The notes under the pieces are model-generated. The model was not told where the DNA came from. It made no database searches and saw only the letters and a program-made list of their open reading frames with translations. Positions 51,941 to 64,000 of a DNA stretch of 64,000 bases are shown here, piece after piece (the stretch's first letter is position 1; every line of letters starts with the position of its first letter). The translations under genes and the position numbers were made by a program. This DNA is from Allacma fusca (lineage: Eukaryota; Arthropoda; Collembola; Symphypleona; Sminthuridae): assembly GCA_947179485.1 (NCBI GenBank), contig OX359246.1:43627632-43691631 (forward strand), read 5' to 3'.

Positions 51941-51943
51941 TAA

Positions 51944-53939
51944 TCTCTAAAATACAAAACGCGCGTGATGGGGCGATAATTTCAAAACTTCCCTCCCTCT
52001 CCTAAACGCGCTTTAAAGGTTCGCGGATACAAATTACCGTAAAGGTTATATGGCTTAGCAAGTAGTAGCAAGGGCGGTGATAATGTCACGGGCTACATTT
52101 GTATTACCATAAACGGTGGCTACCCATTTATATTAAAGAGAAGAGATTAATAAATGGCGGGGACAAAGTTTTTGTAAAGTTGGCATTAATTTTCACATGG
52201 ACAACTGTATGTTGCTTTTTCGAGGGATAAGTCAAAAGAAAATATCAAGGTCGGTAAAGGTACATACAAAAGTAATTGTGTTTTAAAGAAGTTTTGTAAA
52301 TTGTTGCAACTAAAAAAGCTTTAATAAGGTTACTGGCTTTCTTAATACTAAAATTTGACGATGAGGGGACATTTTTAAATCTTCACTCTCTCTCTTAAAC
52401 GCGCTCTATAGGTTTGCGAGTACAAATTACAAATTGTATTCATAAAAAAGTTCTGTAATGTTAGATTATAATCATACGGAGTTGTATTTCAGAAGCAAAG
52501 GTCATTTAAAAAATATTCTATTAGAAAAAAACTATTTAGGCAATGGAATTTTAATACTTGCGGATCAAACCATTAGGCTTCGTCGGTGTTGCGGTGTTAT
52601 TGGGAAATGGGGGTTATCCACCACCTCCGTCCTGTGGTGGCTTGATCCGCTTTCGGATAACATCTCCTATTGGTTTGCGATTACCAACTACCTTAAAGGC
52701 TAACTACCCGGCTTATTTGTAGTATTGCGACATTGTCACGGCCAGCCATTTAGTACCAAGACGGCCCACTCATTAAAACTAGTATTTCTAAACAAAAATA
52801 ATTAACTATTAAAGCATTATACAGTAGCAAGGGCGGCGACAGGGGGCCATCCCGGGGTCTTGCGACGTGAGACCTTTGGGCTTTCTTAATAATTACTATA
52901 ATTTAACGTAAGCTTCGTTGTGACGACGAAAAATTCTCAAGGAAAAGTTTGGATACAGTTGATATTTGTGTATCGATGCCAATGATTTTACATCGACACA
53001 TCAAAAATAAAGATTAAGATCATTGTAAATGACACTGCAGAAAGGTGAAGGAACCTACACAAGTAATTGTGTATTTAAAGAAGTTGTGTAATAGATTATA
53101 GTCATACGAAATTATATTTCAGAATAAAACATGATTATTTAAAAAATATTCGATAAAAAAATCACTTCAGCAATAGAACTTTAATACTAGCGGAACAAGC
53201 AGTTATACTGTTGGTGTTGTTATTGGGAAGTGGAGGTTATCTACCGACGTAGGTGGTGGCTTGATCCGCTCAAATATAATCTTATATTCGCTAGGGTTTT
53301 AACAGGAAGGGCGGAAGGGGACACCATGTTTCTTTCCCAAGTTACACTAATTTCAAATGAGGGTGATACCCGTTTGTTTTATAGGAAAGTAGGCATTTGG
53401 TTATCAAAACCGTTTACTAATGGTCAGCTCTATGTAGAATTTTTAAGAGCGACTTCTCAAAACAGTGGAAAAGTATATGTCGACAAAACTGAGGATCAGG
53501 GGAACTACAGGGTGAATGGAATGGTACTTATAGAAATTAGACTTATAGAGCCCAAAATATTATAAAGTTTGCAGAGCTACATATAGAAGGAAAGTTGAAG
53601 TAAAAATTGTCAACATTTACCATCAAATCAAAATACTTGATGATAGAAATGAAACGTTTACAATAAATATTGTTTTAAGGACGTATTTAATCGTTAAATT
53701 TACTGATTTGTAAAAATGTATGCGGGACCGACTCTCAGCCGCGGTCTAGGGATCAAACAAGGGCCTTAGTGTGAAGTTCAACAGTGCGCTCAACCATGTT
53801 TTTTCACGTGTTTATCGATTTTTTGTATTTGGCTTTTATTCTGCTTCCTATCTAGACTATTATCACGCAATTATTAATCGTTAATTACAACAAACCAAGA
53901 CGTCAAGCAAATCTCCCTGCGGAGCAGGGCTTTTACTAG
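51944..53939 (+). mobile_element. Helitron, non-autonomous, about 2.0 kb, with helicase relics
   Basis: It starts TCTCTAAAATACAAAACG right after the previous Helitron end (host A before TC) and ends with a CCCTGC/GCAGGG hairpin, a T-rich spacer and CTAG (53936-53939), followed by T. The body has degraded helicase C-terminal sequence in two blocks, 52560-52700 and 53230-53520. The second block reads VLTGRAEGDTMFLSQVTL and later VGIWLSKPFTNGQLYVEFLR, corresponding to the conserved end of the Helitron helicase with an internal deletion around the expected Q-rich motif. It is inactive by itself. An inverted tRNA-like box pair is at 53748-53797. Confidence 0.75.
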
Positions 53940-54164
53940 TTAAATAATATAATCTGACCTCAAATCATTATCACATTACTTTTCCTAAAAACTACATTTT
54001 TGGGTTTACTGCCTCCTAGTATTTATTTTGTATTTTATAATATAATTTAAACGCAGAATAACTAGTTTTTTAGGAACAAAAAAGATTTTTAATTTCTCGC
54101 ATATTCATATACTGACATTATAATGTGTTTACACGTATTGTTTTTATTATAATATGCATTTAGA

Positions 54165-54325
54165 TCATTTTGCTTTTAAGAGAAACTACATCTAGATCAT
54201 TTTGATTTTAAAATTTAAAGCAAGTAGTTCATTTTGCCTTTAGTGAAACTGCATGTAGATCATTTTGATTCTAATCGATCATGCACCTAGATCATTTTGT
54301 CTCTTCACCGACGATATAGTGAAAT
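54165..54325. repeat. Inverted copy of the AAAATGATCT repeat block
   Basis: The reverse complement begins CACTATATCGTCGGTGAAG and continues with units containing AAAATGATCTAGGTGCAT and AAAATGATCTACATG. It matches 49828-49990 in inverted orientation. A start of CACTA plus subterminal repeats would fit a CACTA-type end. Confidence 0.6.
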
Positions 54326-54388
54326 GAGCCGCGAATTGAAATTCCTGATCTATGGGTTCCTGATCTTTTGCAAACTCAAGTGACTATT

Positions 54389-54475
54389 TACGTTAGAGAG
54401 CAAGACAAAAAATTCAAAACTAAGGGCGGAGAAAACAAACTAAACACGCATTAAGTTTTAACGATGTAAGAAATG
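54389..54475 (-). pseudogene. Relic of TRPA exon 18 (S5 segment)
   Basis: On the plus strand GTTAGAGAGCAAGACAAAAA and AAGGGCGGAGAAAACAAAC align with exon 18 of gene D (28575-28701: GTTAGAGAGCAAAACAAAAA and AAGGGCGGAGAAAACAAAC), including the donor side, with a loss of about 15-20 bases between the two blocks. The reading frame is broken. No neighbouring exons were found. Confidence 0.75.
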
Positions 54476-55229
54476 TATTTGGTTCGAAGGCCTAAGTTAG
54501 GAATGGCAATTTGAAAAGAACAGTAAAATCAGCTTTTATACAATTGGTTTCATTTTCAGTTAACACAGCACCTTGACACAGAATCTCTATAACAACATAA
54601 TCCGATTCTAGGTGCCTACTTATCCGATTTTCATCCGCTTGTCTATCAGAGAATAGTCAGCTGTATATTCTCCAATGAAATAACCTCAACTCAAATTGTC
54701 TTCTTCACAACATAAATGATGTATAAGTCTACGTTGAACCTAACAAGCAAAGTCTTCCGATGTAAACTTAACTAGAACTAAATGAAAATTAGTGGAATTA
54801 AAGACACTACTAATAGTGTTCATACAAACCACAAACTTCGTGCCCTCTCCTCTAGTTTCGGGCAGTAGGACAACTGAAAGTTTGATTTTTTTTGAAAGTT
54901 TAACAGGGGACCCTTCCTCGCTTAAAGTTTTTCATGTTAAATACCAAAAGAAAAATCCATTTTCGCAACTCGAACAAAAATGTCCAGTTATGTCACTATA
55001 CATAAATGTATGTAAATTCAGCGCTGCACGTGCTTTAGCTCGTATGTACGCGTTAACATATTTAAATTATAAAAGCCAAGCCTTTTTGTAAACAATTATC
55101 GTTCTTGATTTCGTCCCACGAAAGGCTCCCGCACAGAACGAGTTACAACGACTAAGCCATCGGCAAACGAACTCTAAGGTCCTATACTGTGGCATAACGG
55201 CTTACCTATTCAATTTCCTAAAACTACGT

Positions 55230-55410
55230 GCAATTTCATGACATTTACTGAAATTTACAAAAATTTACTTAAATTTACAAAATTTACTGAAATTTACAAA
55301 ATTTACTGAAATTTACAAAATTTACTGAAATTTACTGAAATTTACTAAAATTTACTAAAATTTTCTGACATTTTCTGAAATTTTCTGAAATTTTCTGAAA
55401 CTATATGAAA
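55230..55410. repeat. Degenerate tandem AAATTTACTG repeats
   Basis: About a dozen imperfect copies of AAATTTAC(T/A) units, shifting to AAATTTTCTG towards the right. They stand next to, but differ in unit from, the 12-bp satellite. Confidence 0.8.
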
Positions 55411-55537
55411 TTTCCTTACACTTTATGAAATCTCCAAGAAATTAGAAAATTCCCCAAACTCTAGTAAAAATCAAGAAACGATTACTCCATTATAGTTCCA
55501 ATAACCGCACGAACTAATTATCGGATCTCTTGTAAAA

Positions 55538-58500
55538 CTTTGTAGTTAATTTTGTAGTTAATTTTGTAGTTAATTTTGTAGTTAATTTTGTAGTTAACTT
55601 TGTAGTTAATTTTGTAGTTAATTTTGTAGTTAATTTTGTAGTTAATTTTGTAGTTAATTTTGTAGTTAACTTTGTAGTTAATTTTGTAGTTAATTTTGTA
55701 GTTAATTTTGTAGTTAACTTTGTAGTTAATTTTGTAGTTAATTTTGTAGTTAATTTTGTAGTTAATTTTGTAGTTAATTTTGTAGTTAACTTTGTAGTTA
55801 ATTTTGTAGTTAATTTTGTAGTTAATTTTGTAGTTAATTTTGTAGTTAATTTTGTAGTTAATTTTGTAGTTAATTTTGTAGTTAATTTTGTAGTTAATTT
55901 TGTAGTTAATTTTGTAGTTAATTTTGTAGTTAATTTTGTAGTTAATTTTGTAGTTAATTTTGTAGTTAATTTTGTAGTCAAATTTGTAGTTAATTTTGTA
56001 GTCAAATTTGTAGTCAAATTTGTAGTCAAATTTGTAGTTAATTTTGTAGTTAATTTTGTAGTCAAATTTGTAGTTAATTTTGTAGTTAATTTTGTAGTTA
56101 ATTTTGTAGTTAATTTTGTAGTTAATTTTGTAGTTAATTTTGTAGTTAATTTTGTAGTTAATTTTGTAGTTAATTTTGTAGTTAATTTTGTAGTTAATTT
56201 TGTAGTTAATTTTGTAGTTAATTTTGTAGTTAATTTTGTAGTTAATTTTGTAGTTAATTTTGTAGTTAATTTTGTAGTTAATTTTGTAGTTAATTTTGTA
56301 GTTAATTTTGTAGTTAATTTTGTAGTTAATTTTGTAGTTAATTTTGTAGTTAATTTTGTAGTTAATTTTGTAGTTAATTTTGTAGTTAATTTTGTAGTTA
56401 ATTTTGTAGTTAATTTTGTAGTTAATTTTGTAGTTAATTTTGTAGTTAATTTTGTAGTTAATTTTGTAGTTAATTTTGTAGTTAATTTTGTAGTTAATTT
56501 TGTAGTTAATTTTGTAGTTAATTTTGTAGTTAATTTTGTAGTTAATTTTGTAGTTAATTTTGTAGTTAATTTTGTAGTTAATTTTGTAGTTAATTTTGTA
56601 GTTAATTTTGTAGTTAATTTTGTAGTTAATTTTGTAGTCAATTTTGTAGTCAAATTTGTAGTCAAATTTGTAGTTAATTTTGTAGTTAATTTTGTAGTTA
56701 ATTTTGTAGTTAATTTTGTAGTTAATTTTGTAGTTAATTTTGTAGTTAATTTTGTAGTTAATTTTGTAGTTAATTTTGTAGTTAATTTTGTAGTTAATTT
56801 TGTAGTTAATTTTGTAGTTAATTTTGTAGTTAATTTTGTAGTTAATTTTGTAGTTAATTTTGTAGTTAATTTTGTAGTTAATTTTGTAGTTAATTTTGTA
56901 GTTAATTTTGTAGTTAATTTTGTAGTTAATTTTGTAGTTAATTTTGTAGTTAATTTTGTAGTTAATTTTGTAGTTAATTTTGTAGTTAATTTTGTAGTTA
57001 ATTTTGTAGTTAATTTTGTAGTTAATTTTGTAGTTAATTTTGTATTTAATTTTGTAGTTAATTTTGTAGTTAATTTTGTAGTTAATTTTGTAGTTAATTT
57101 TGTAGTTAATTTTGTAGTTAATTTTGTAGTTAATTTTGTAGTTAATTTTGTAGTTAATTTTGTAGTTAATTTTGTAGTTAATTTTGTAGTTAATTTTGTA
57201 GTTAATTTTGTAGTTAATTTTGTAGTTAATTTTGTAGTTAATTTTGTAGTTAATTTTGTAGTTAATTTTGTAGTTAATTTTGTAGTTAATTTTGTAGTTA
57301 ATTTTGTAGTTAATTTTGTAGTTAATTTTGTAGTTAATTTTGTAGTTAATTTTGTAGTTAATTTTGTAGTTAATTTTGTAGTTAATTTTGTAGTTAATTT
57401 TGTAGTTAATTTTGTAGTTAATTTTGTAGTTAATTTTGTAGTTAATTTTGTAGTTAATTTTGTAGTTAATTTTGTAGTCAAATTTGTAGTCAAATTTGTA
57501 GTCAAATTTGTAGTTAATTTTGTAGTTAATTTTGTAGTCAAATTTGTAGTTAATTTTGTAGTTAATTTTGTAGTTAATTTTGTAGTTAATTTTGTAGTTA
57601 ATTTTGTAGTTAATTTTGTAGTTAATTTTGTAGTTAATTTTGTAGTTAATTTTGTAGTTAATTTTGTAGTTAATTTTGTAGTTAATTTTGTAGTTAATTT
57701 TGTAGTTAATTTTGTAGTTAATTTTGTAGTTAATTTTGTAGTTAATTTTGTAGTTAATTTTGTAGTTAATTTTGTAGTTAATTTTGTAGTTAATTTTGTA
57801 GTTAATTTTGTAGTTAATTTTGTAGTTAATTTTGTAGTTAATTTTGTAGTTAATTTTGTAGTTAATTTTGTAGTTAATTTTGTAGTTAATTTTGTAGTTA
57901 ATTTTGTAGTTAATTTTGTAGTTAATTTTGTAGTTAATTTTGTAGTTAATTTTGTAGTTAATTTTGTAGTTAATTTTGTAGTTAATTTTGTAGTTAATTT
58001 TGTAGTTAATTTTGTAGTTAATTTTGTAGTTAATTTTGTAGTTAATTTTGTAGTTAATTTTGTAGTTAATTTTGTAGTTAATTTTGTAGTTAATTTTGTA
58101 GTTAATTTTGTAGTCAATTTTGTAGTCAAATTTGTAGTCAAATTTGTAGTTAATTTTGTAGTTAATTTTGTAGTTAATTTTGTAGTTAATTTTGTAGTTA
58201 ATTTTGTAGTTAATTTTGTAGTCAATTTTGTAGTCAAATTTGTAGTCAAATTTGTAGTTAATTTTGTAGTTAATTTTGTAGTTAATTTTGTAGTTAATTT
58301 TGTAGTTAATTTTGTAGTTAATTTTGTAGTTAATTTTGTAGTTAATTTTGTAGTTAATTTTGTAGTTAATTTTGTAGTTAATTTTGTAGTTAATTTTGTA
58401 GTTAATTTTGTAGTTAATTTTGTAGTTAATTTTGTAGTTAATTTTGTAGTTAATTTTGTAGTTAATTTTGTAGTTAATTTTGTAGTTAATTTTGTAGTTA

Positions 58501-61500
58501 ATTTTGTAGTTAATTTTGTAGTTAATTTTGTAGTTAATTTTGTAGTTAATTTTGTAGTTAATTTTGTAGTTAATTTTGTAGTTAATTTTGTAGTTAATTT
58601 TGTAGTTAATTTTGTAGTTAATTTTGTAGTTAATTTTGTAGTTAATTTTGTAGTTAATTTTGTAGTTAATTTTGTAGTTAATTTTGTAGTTAATTTTGTA
58701 GTTAATTTTGTAGTTAATTTTGTATTTAATTTTGTAGTTAATTTTGTAGTTAATTTTGTAGTTAATTTTGTAGTTAATTTTGTAGTTAATTTTGTAGTTA
58801 ATTTTGTAGTTAATTTTGTAGTTAATTTTGTAGTTAATTTTGTAGTTAATTTTGTAGTTAATTTTGTAGTTAATTTTGTAGTTAATTTTGTAGTTAATTT
58901 TGTAGTTAATTTTGTAGTTAATTTTGTAGTTAATTTTGTAGTTAATTTTGTAGTTAATTTTGTAGTTAATTTTGTAGTTAATTTTGTAGTTAATTTTGTA
59001 GTTAATTTTGTAGTTAATTTTGTAGTTAATTTTGTAGTTAATTTTGTAGTTAATTTTGTAGTTAATTTTGTAGTTAATTTTGTAGTTAATTTTGTAGTTA
59101 ATTTTGTAGTTAATTTTGTAGTTAATTTTGTAGTTAATTTTGTAGTTAATTTTGTAGTTAATTTTGTAGTTAATTTTGTAGTCAATTTTGTAGTCAAATT
59201 TGTAGTCAAATTTGTAGTTAATTTTGTAGTCAATTTTGTAGTTAATTTTGTAGTTAATTTTGTAGTTAATTTTGTAGTTAATTTTGTAGTTAATTTTGTA
59301 GTTAATTTTGTAGTTAATTTTGTAGTTAATTTTGTAGTTAATTTTGTAGTTAATTTTGTAGTTAATTTTGTAGTTAATTTTGTAGTTAATTTTGTAGTTA
59401 ATTTTGTAGTTAATTTTGTAGTTAATTTTGTAGTTAATTTTGTAGTTAATTTTGTAGTTAATTTTGTAGTTAATTTTGTAGTTAATTTTGTAGTTAATTT
59501 TGTATTTAATTTTGTAGTTAATTTTGTAGTTAATTTTGTATTTAATTTTGTAGTTAATTTTGTAGTTAATTTTGTAGTTAATTTTGTAGTTAATTTTGTA
59601 GTTAATTTTGTAGTTAATTTTGTAGTTAATTTTGTAGTTAATTTTGTAGTTAATTTTGTAGTTAATTTTGTAGTTAATTTTGTAGTTAATTTTGTAGTTA
59701 ATTTTGTAGTTAATTTTGTAGTTAATTTTGTAGTTAATTTTGTAGTTAATTTTGTAGTTAATTTTGTAGTTAATTTTGTAGTTAATTTTGTAGTTAATTT
59801 TGTAGTTAATTTTGTAGTTAATTTTGTAGTTAATTTTGTAGTTAATTTTGTAGTTAATTTTGTAGTTAATTTTGTAGTTAATTTTGTAGTTAATTTTGTA
59901 GTTAATTTTGTAGTTAATTTTGTAGTTAATTTTGTAGTTAATTTTGTAGTTAATTTTGTAGTTAATTTTGTAGTTAATTTTGTAGTTAATTTTGTAGTTA
60001 ATTTTGTAGTCAATTTTGTAGTCAAATTTGTAGTCAAATTTGTAGTTAATTTTGTAGTCAAATTTGTAGTCAAATTTGTAGTTAATTTTGTAGTTAATTT
60101 TGTAGTTAATTTTGTAGTTAATTTTGTAGTTAATTTTGTAGTTAATTTTGTAGTTAATTTTGTAGTTAATTTTGTAGTTAATTTTGTAGTTAATTTTGTA
60201 GTTAATTTTGTAGTTAATTTTGTAGTTAATTTTGTAGTTAATTTTGTAGTTAATTTTGTAGTTAATTTTGTAGTTAATTTTGTAGTTAATTTTGTAGTTA
60301 ATTTTGTAGTTAATTTTGTAGTTAATTTTGTAGTTAATTTTGTAGTTAATTTTGTAGTTAATTTTGTAGTTAATTTTGTAGTTAATTTTGTAGTTAATTT
60401 TGTAGTCAATTTGTAGTCAAATTTGTAGTCAAATTTGTAGTTAATTTTGTAGTCAAATTTGTAGTCAAATTTGTAGTTAATTTTGTAGTTAATTTTGTAG
60501 TTAATTTTGTAGTTAATTTTGTAGTTAATTTTGTAGTTAATTTTGTAGTTAATTTTGTAGTTAATTTTGTAGTTAATTTTGTAGTTAATTTTGTAGTTAA
60601 ATTTTGTAGTTAATTTTGTAGTTAATTTTGTAGTTAATTTTGTAGTTAATTTTGTAGTTAATTTTGTAGTTAATTTTGTAGTTAATTTTGTAGTTAATTT
60701 TGTAGTTAATTTTGTAGTTAATTTTGTAGTTAATTTTGTAGTTAATTTTGTAGTTAATTTTGTAGTTAATTTTGTAGTTAATTTTGTAGTTAATTTTGTA
60801 GTTAATTTTGTAGTTAATTTTGTAGTTAATTTTGTAGTCAATTTTGTAGTTAATTTTGTAGTTAATTTTGTAGTTAATTTTGTAGTTAATTTTGTAGTTA
60901 ATTTTGTAGTTAATTTTGTAGTTAATTTTGTAGTTAATTTTGTAGTTAATTTTGTAGTTAATTTTGTAGTTAATTTTGTAGTTAATTTTGTAGTTAATTT
61001 TGTAGTTAATTTTGTAGTTAATTTTGTAGTTAATTTTGTAGTTAATTTTGTAGTTAATTTTGTAGTTAATTTTGTAGTTAATTTTGTAGTTAATTTTGTA
61101 GTTAATTTTGTAGTTAATTTTGTAGTTAATTTTGTAGTTAATTTTGTAGTTAATTTTGTAGTTAATTTTGTAGTTAATTTTGTAGTTAATTTTGTAGTTA
61201 ATTTTGTAGTTAATTTTGTAGTTAATTTTGTAGTTAATTTTGTAGTTAATTTTGTAGTTAATTTTGTAGTTAATTTTGTAGTTAATTTTGTAGTTAATTT
61301 TGTAGTTAATTTTGTAGTTAATTTTGTAGTTAATTTTGTAGTTAATTTTGTAGTTAATTTTGTAGTTAATTTTGTAGTTAATTTTGTAGTTAATTTTGTA
61401 GTTAATTTTGTAGTTAATTTTGTAGTTAATTTTGTAGTTAATTTTGTAGTTAATTTTGTAGTTAATTTTGTAGTTAATTTTGTAGTTAATTTTGTAGTTA

Positions 61501-64000
61501 ATTTTGTAGTTAATTTTGTAGTTAATTTTGTAGTTAATTTTGTAGTTAATTTTGTAGTTAATTTTGTAGTTAATTTTGTAGTTAATTTTGTAGTTAATTT
61601 TGTAGTTAATTTTGTAGTTAATTTTGTAGTTAATTTTGTAGTTAATTTTGTAGTTAATTTTGTAGTTAATTTTGTAGTTAATTTTGTAGTTAATTTTGTA
61701 GTTAATTTTGTAGTTAATTTTGTAGTCAATTTGTAGTCAAATTTGTAGTTAATTTTGTAGTTAATTTTGTAGTTAATTTTGTAGTTAATTTTGTAGTTAA
61801 TTTTGTAGTTAATTTTGTAGTTAATTTTGTAGTTAATTTTGTAGTTAATTTTGTAGTTAATTTTGTAGTTAATTTTGTAGTTAATTTTGTAGTTAATTTT
61901 GTAGTTAATTTTGTAGTTAATTTTGTAGTTAATTTTGTAGTTAATTTTGTAGTTAATTTTGTAGTTAATTTTGTAGTTAATTTTGTAGTTAATTTTGTAG
62001 TTAATTTTGTAGTTAATTTTGTAGTTAATTTTGTAGTTAATTTGTAGTTAATTTTGTAGTTAATTTTGTAGTTAATTTTGTAGTTAATTTTGTAGTTAAT
62101 TTTGTAGTTAATTTTGTAGTTAATTTTGTAGTTAATTTTGTAGTTAATTTTGTAGTTAATTTTGTAGTTAATTTTGTAGTTAATTTTGTAGTTAATTTTG
62201 TAGTTAATTTTGTAGTTAATTTTGTAGTTAATTTTGTAGTTAATTTTGTAGTTAATTTTGTAGTTAATTTTGTAGTTAATTTTGTAGTTAATTTTGTAGT
62301 TAATTTTGTAGTTAATTTTGTAGTTAATTTTGTAGTTAATTTTGTAGTTAATTTTGTAGTTAATTTTGTAGTTAATTTTGTAGTTAATTTTGTAGTTAAT
62401 TTTGTAGTTAATTTTGTAGTTAATTTTGTAGTTAATTTTGTAGTTAATTTTGTAGTTAATTTTGTAGTTAATTTTGTAGTTAATTTTGTAGTTAATTTTG
62501 TAGTTAATTTTGTAGTTAATTTTGTAGTTAATTTTGTAGTTAATTTTGTAGTTAATTTTGTAGTTAATTTTGTAGTTAATTTTGTAGTTAATTTTGTAGT
62601 TAATTTTGTAGTTAATTTTGTAGTTAATTTTGTAGTTAATTTTGTAGTTAATTTTGTAGTTAATTTTGTAGTTAATTTTGTAGTTAATTTTGTAGTTAAT
62701 TTTGTAGTTAATTTTGTAGTTAATTTTGTAGTTAATTTTGTAGTTAATTTTGTAGTTAATTTTGTAGTTAATTTTGTAGTTAATTTTGTAGTTAATTTTG
62801 TAGTTAATTTTGTAGTTAATTTTGTAGTTAATTTTGTAGTTAATTTTGTAGTTAATTTTGTAGTTAATTTTGTAGTTAATTTTGTAGTTAATTTTGTAGT
62901 TAATTTTGTAGTTAATTTGTAGTTAATTTTGTAGTTAATTTTGTAGTTAATTTTGTAGTTAATTTTGTAGTTAATTTTGTAGTTAATTTTGTAGTTAATT
63001 TTGTAGTTAATTTTGTAGTTAATTTTGTAGTTAATTTTGTAGTTAATTTTGTAGTTAATTTTGTAGTTAATTTTGTAGTTAATTTTGTAGTTAATTTTGT
63101 AGTCAATTTGTAGTCAATTTTGTAGTTAATTTTGTAGTTAATTTTGTAGTTAATTTTGTAGTTAATTTTGTAGTTAATTTTGTAGTTAATTTTGTAGTTA
63201 ATTTTGTAGTTAATTTTGTAGTTAATTTTGTAGTTAATTTTGTAGTTAATTTTGTAGTTAATTTTGTAGTCAATTTTGTAGTCAATTTGTAGTCAATTTG
63301 TAGTTAATTTTGTAGTTAATTTTGTAGTTAATTTTGTAGTTAATTTTGTAGTTAATTTTGTAGTTAATTTTGTAGTTAATTTTGTAGTTAATTTTGTAGT
63401 TAATTTTGTAGTTAATTTTGTAGTTAATTTTGTAGTTAATTTTGTAGTTAATTTTGTAGTTAATTTTGTAGTTAATTTTGTAGTTAATTTTGTAGTTAAT
63501 TTTGTAGTTAATTTTGTAGTTAATTTTGTAGTTAATTTTGTAGTTAATTTTGTAGTTAATTTTGTAGTTAATTTTGTAGTTAATTTTGTAGTTAATTTTG
63601 TAGTTAATTTTGTAGTTAATTTTGTAGTTAATTTTGTAGTTAATTTTGTAGTTAATTTTGTAGTTAATTTTGTAGTTAATTTTGTAGTTAATTTTGTAGT
63701 TAATTTTGTAGTTAATTTTGTAGTTAATTTTGTAGTTAATTTTGTAGTTAATTTTGTAGTTAATTTTGTAGTTAATTTTGTAGTTAATTTTGTAGTTAAT
63801 TTTGTAGTTAATTTTGTAGTTAATTTTGTAGTTAATTTTGTAGTTAATTTTGTAGTTAATTTTGTAGTTAATTTTGTAGTTAATTTTGTAGTTAATTTTG
63901 TAGTTAATTTTGTAGTTAATTTTGTAGTTAATTTTGTAGTTAATTTTGTAGTTAATTTTGTAGTTAATTTTGTAGTTAATTTTGTAGTTAATTTTGTAGT
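55538..64000. repeat. 12-bp satellite array GTTAATTTTGTA, runs off the window
   Basis: About 700 head-to-tail copies of the monomer GTTAATTTTGTA over at least 8.46 kb. Variants are recurrent, not random: GTCAAATTTGTA in groups of two to four, GTATTTAATTTT single changes, GTTAACTTTGTA only near the left edge, and a shortened GTCAATTTGTA at about 60406, 61726, 63105 and 63283. The left edge is abrupt. Because 12 is divisible by three and only one minus-strand frame contains a stop, very long open frames appear by chance. Confidence 0.97.

Larger units (their letters stand above)
53940..55229. other. Sequence between Helitron and satellite
   Basis: No intact gene. It contains the inverted copy of the AAAATGATCT repeat family (54165-54325), a TRPA exon relic (54389-54475) and otherwise unassigned AT-rich DNA. 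Confidence 0.5.

Noticed and set aside
55514..61729. Open frame of 2071 codons, almost all Thr-Thr-Lys-Leu repeats, and two similar shorter ones
   Set aside because: It is the 12-bp satellite read in a stop-free frame. Two of three minus-strand frames are open by arithmetic, a frame change inside simply turns the repeat into Asn-Tyr-Lys-Ile, and there is no promoter, splice site or non-repeat domain.

Overview
This is a window of a eukaryotic, AT-rich genome, most likely an arthropod. Genes are split by short GT-AG introns (mostly 50-300 bp), the dominant genes are TRPA-type ankyrin-repeat cation channels, and the intergenic DNA holds hAT-type non-autonomous elements, Helitrons, a CACTA/EnSpm-like transposon and a long simple satellite. 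The class within arthropods cannot be fixed from the sequence alone. No prokaryotic feature (operon, CRISPR, Shine-Dalgarno site) is present.

Positions 1-38 kb hold a head-to-tail array of six TRPA1-like genes, all on the minus strand. From right to left these are: E (33957-37669, cut by an assembly gap), D (27407-32912, first exons missing and a premature stop), C (20419-26358, complete), B (12745-19341, complete), A (3351-10016, complete) and a sixth gene whose first seven exons lie at 2-1951. I built all gene models exon by exon. The complete genes have 23 coding exons with near-identical exon lengths and phases and encode 1183-1202 residues: an ankyrin-repeat N-terminus, a pre-S1 linker, six membrane segments with a pore loop, and a short C-terminal helix. 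They would act as plasma-membrane, non-selective Ca2+-permeable channels, probably sensory. C and E are a near-identical duplicate pair, and E sits directly against a 200-N gap. Four paralogues share an intron whose donor reads GA instead of GT; E carries the same one as a copy of C.

Positions 38.7-54.4 kb are a nested transposon complex. It contains a 651-bp hAT-like element with perfect 8-bp target duplications (39489-40139). A larger transposon (about 42486-51115) has inverted-repeat ends and a multi-exon transposase-type gene (43300-48366, two frameshifts); its right inverted repeat is broken by two later insertions. Helitron ends and helicase relics lie outside it on both sides, in opposite orientation (40393-41610 and 51944-53939). 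At 54.39 kb a decayed copy of TRPA exon 18 shows that the channel array once reached across this region.

Positions 55.5-64 kb are a satellite of a 12-bp monomer that runs off the right edge. A second hAT-like element (30674-31227) sits inside an intron of gene D.
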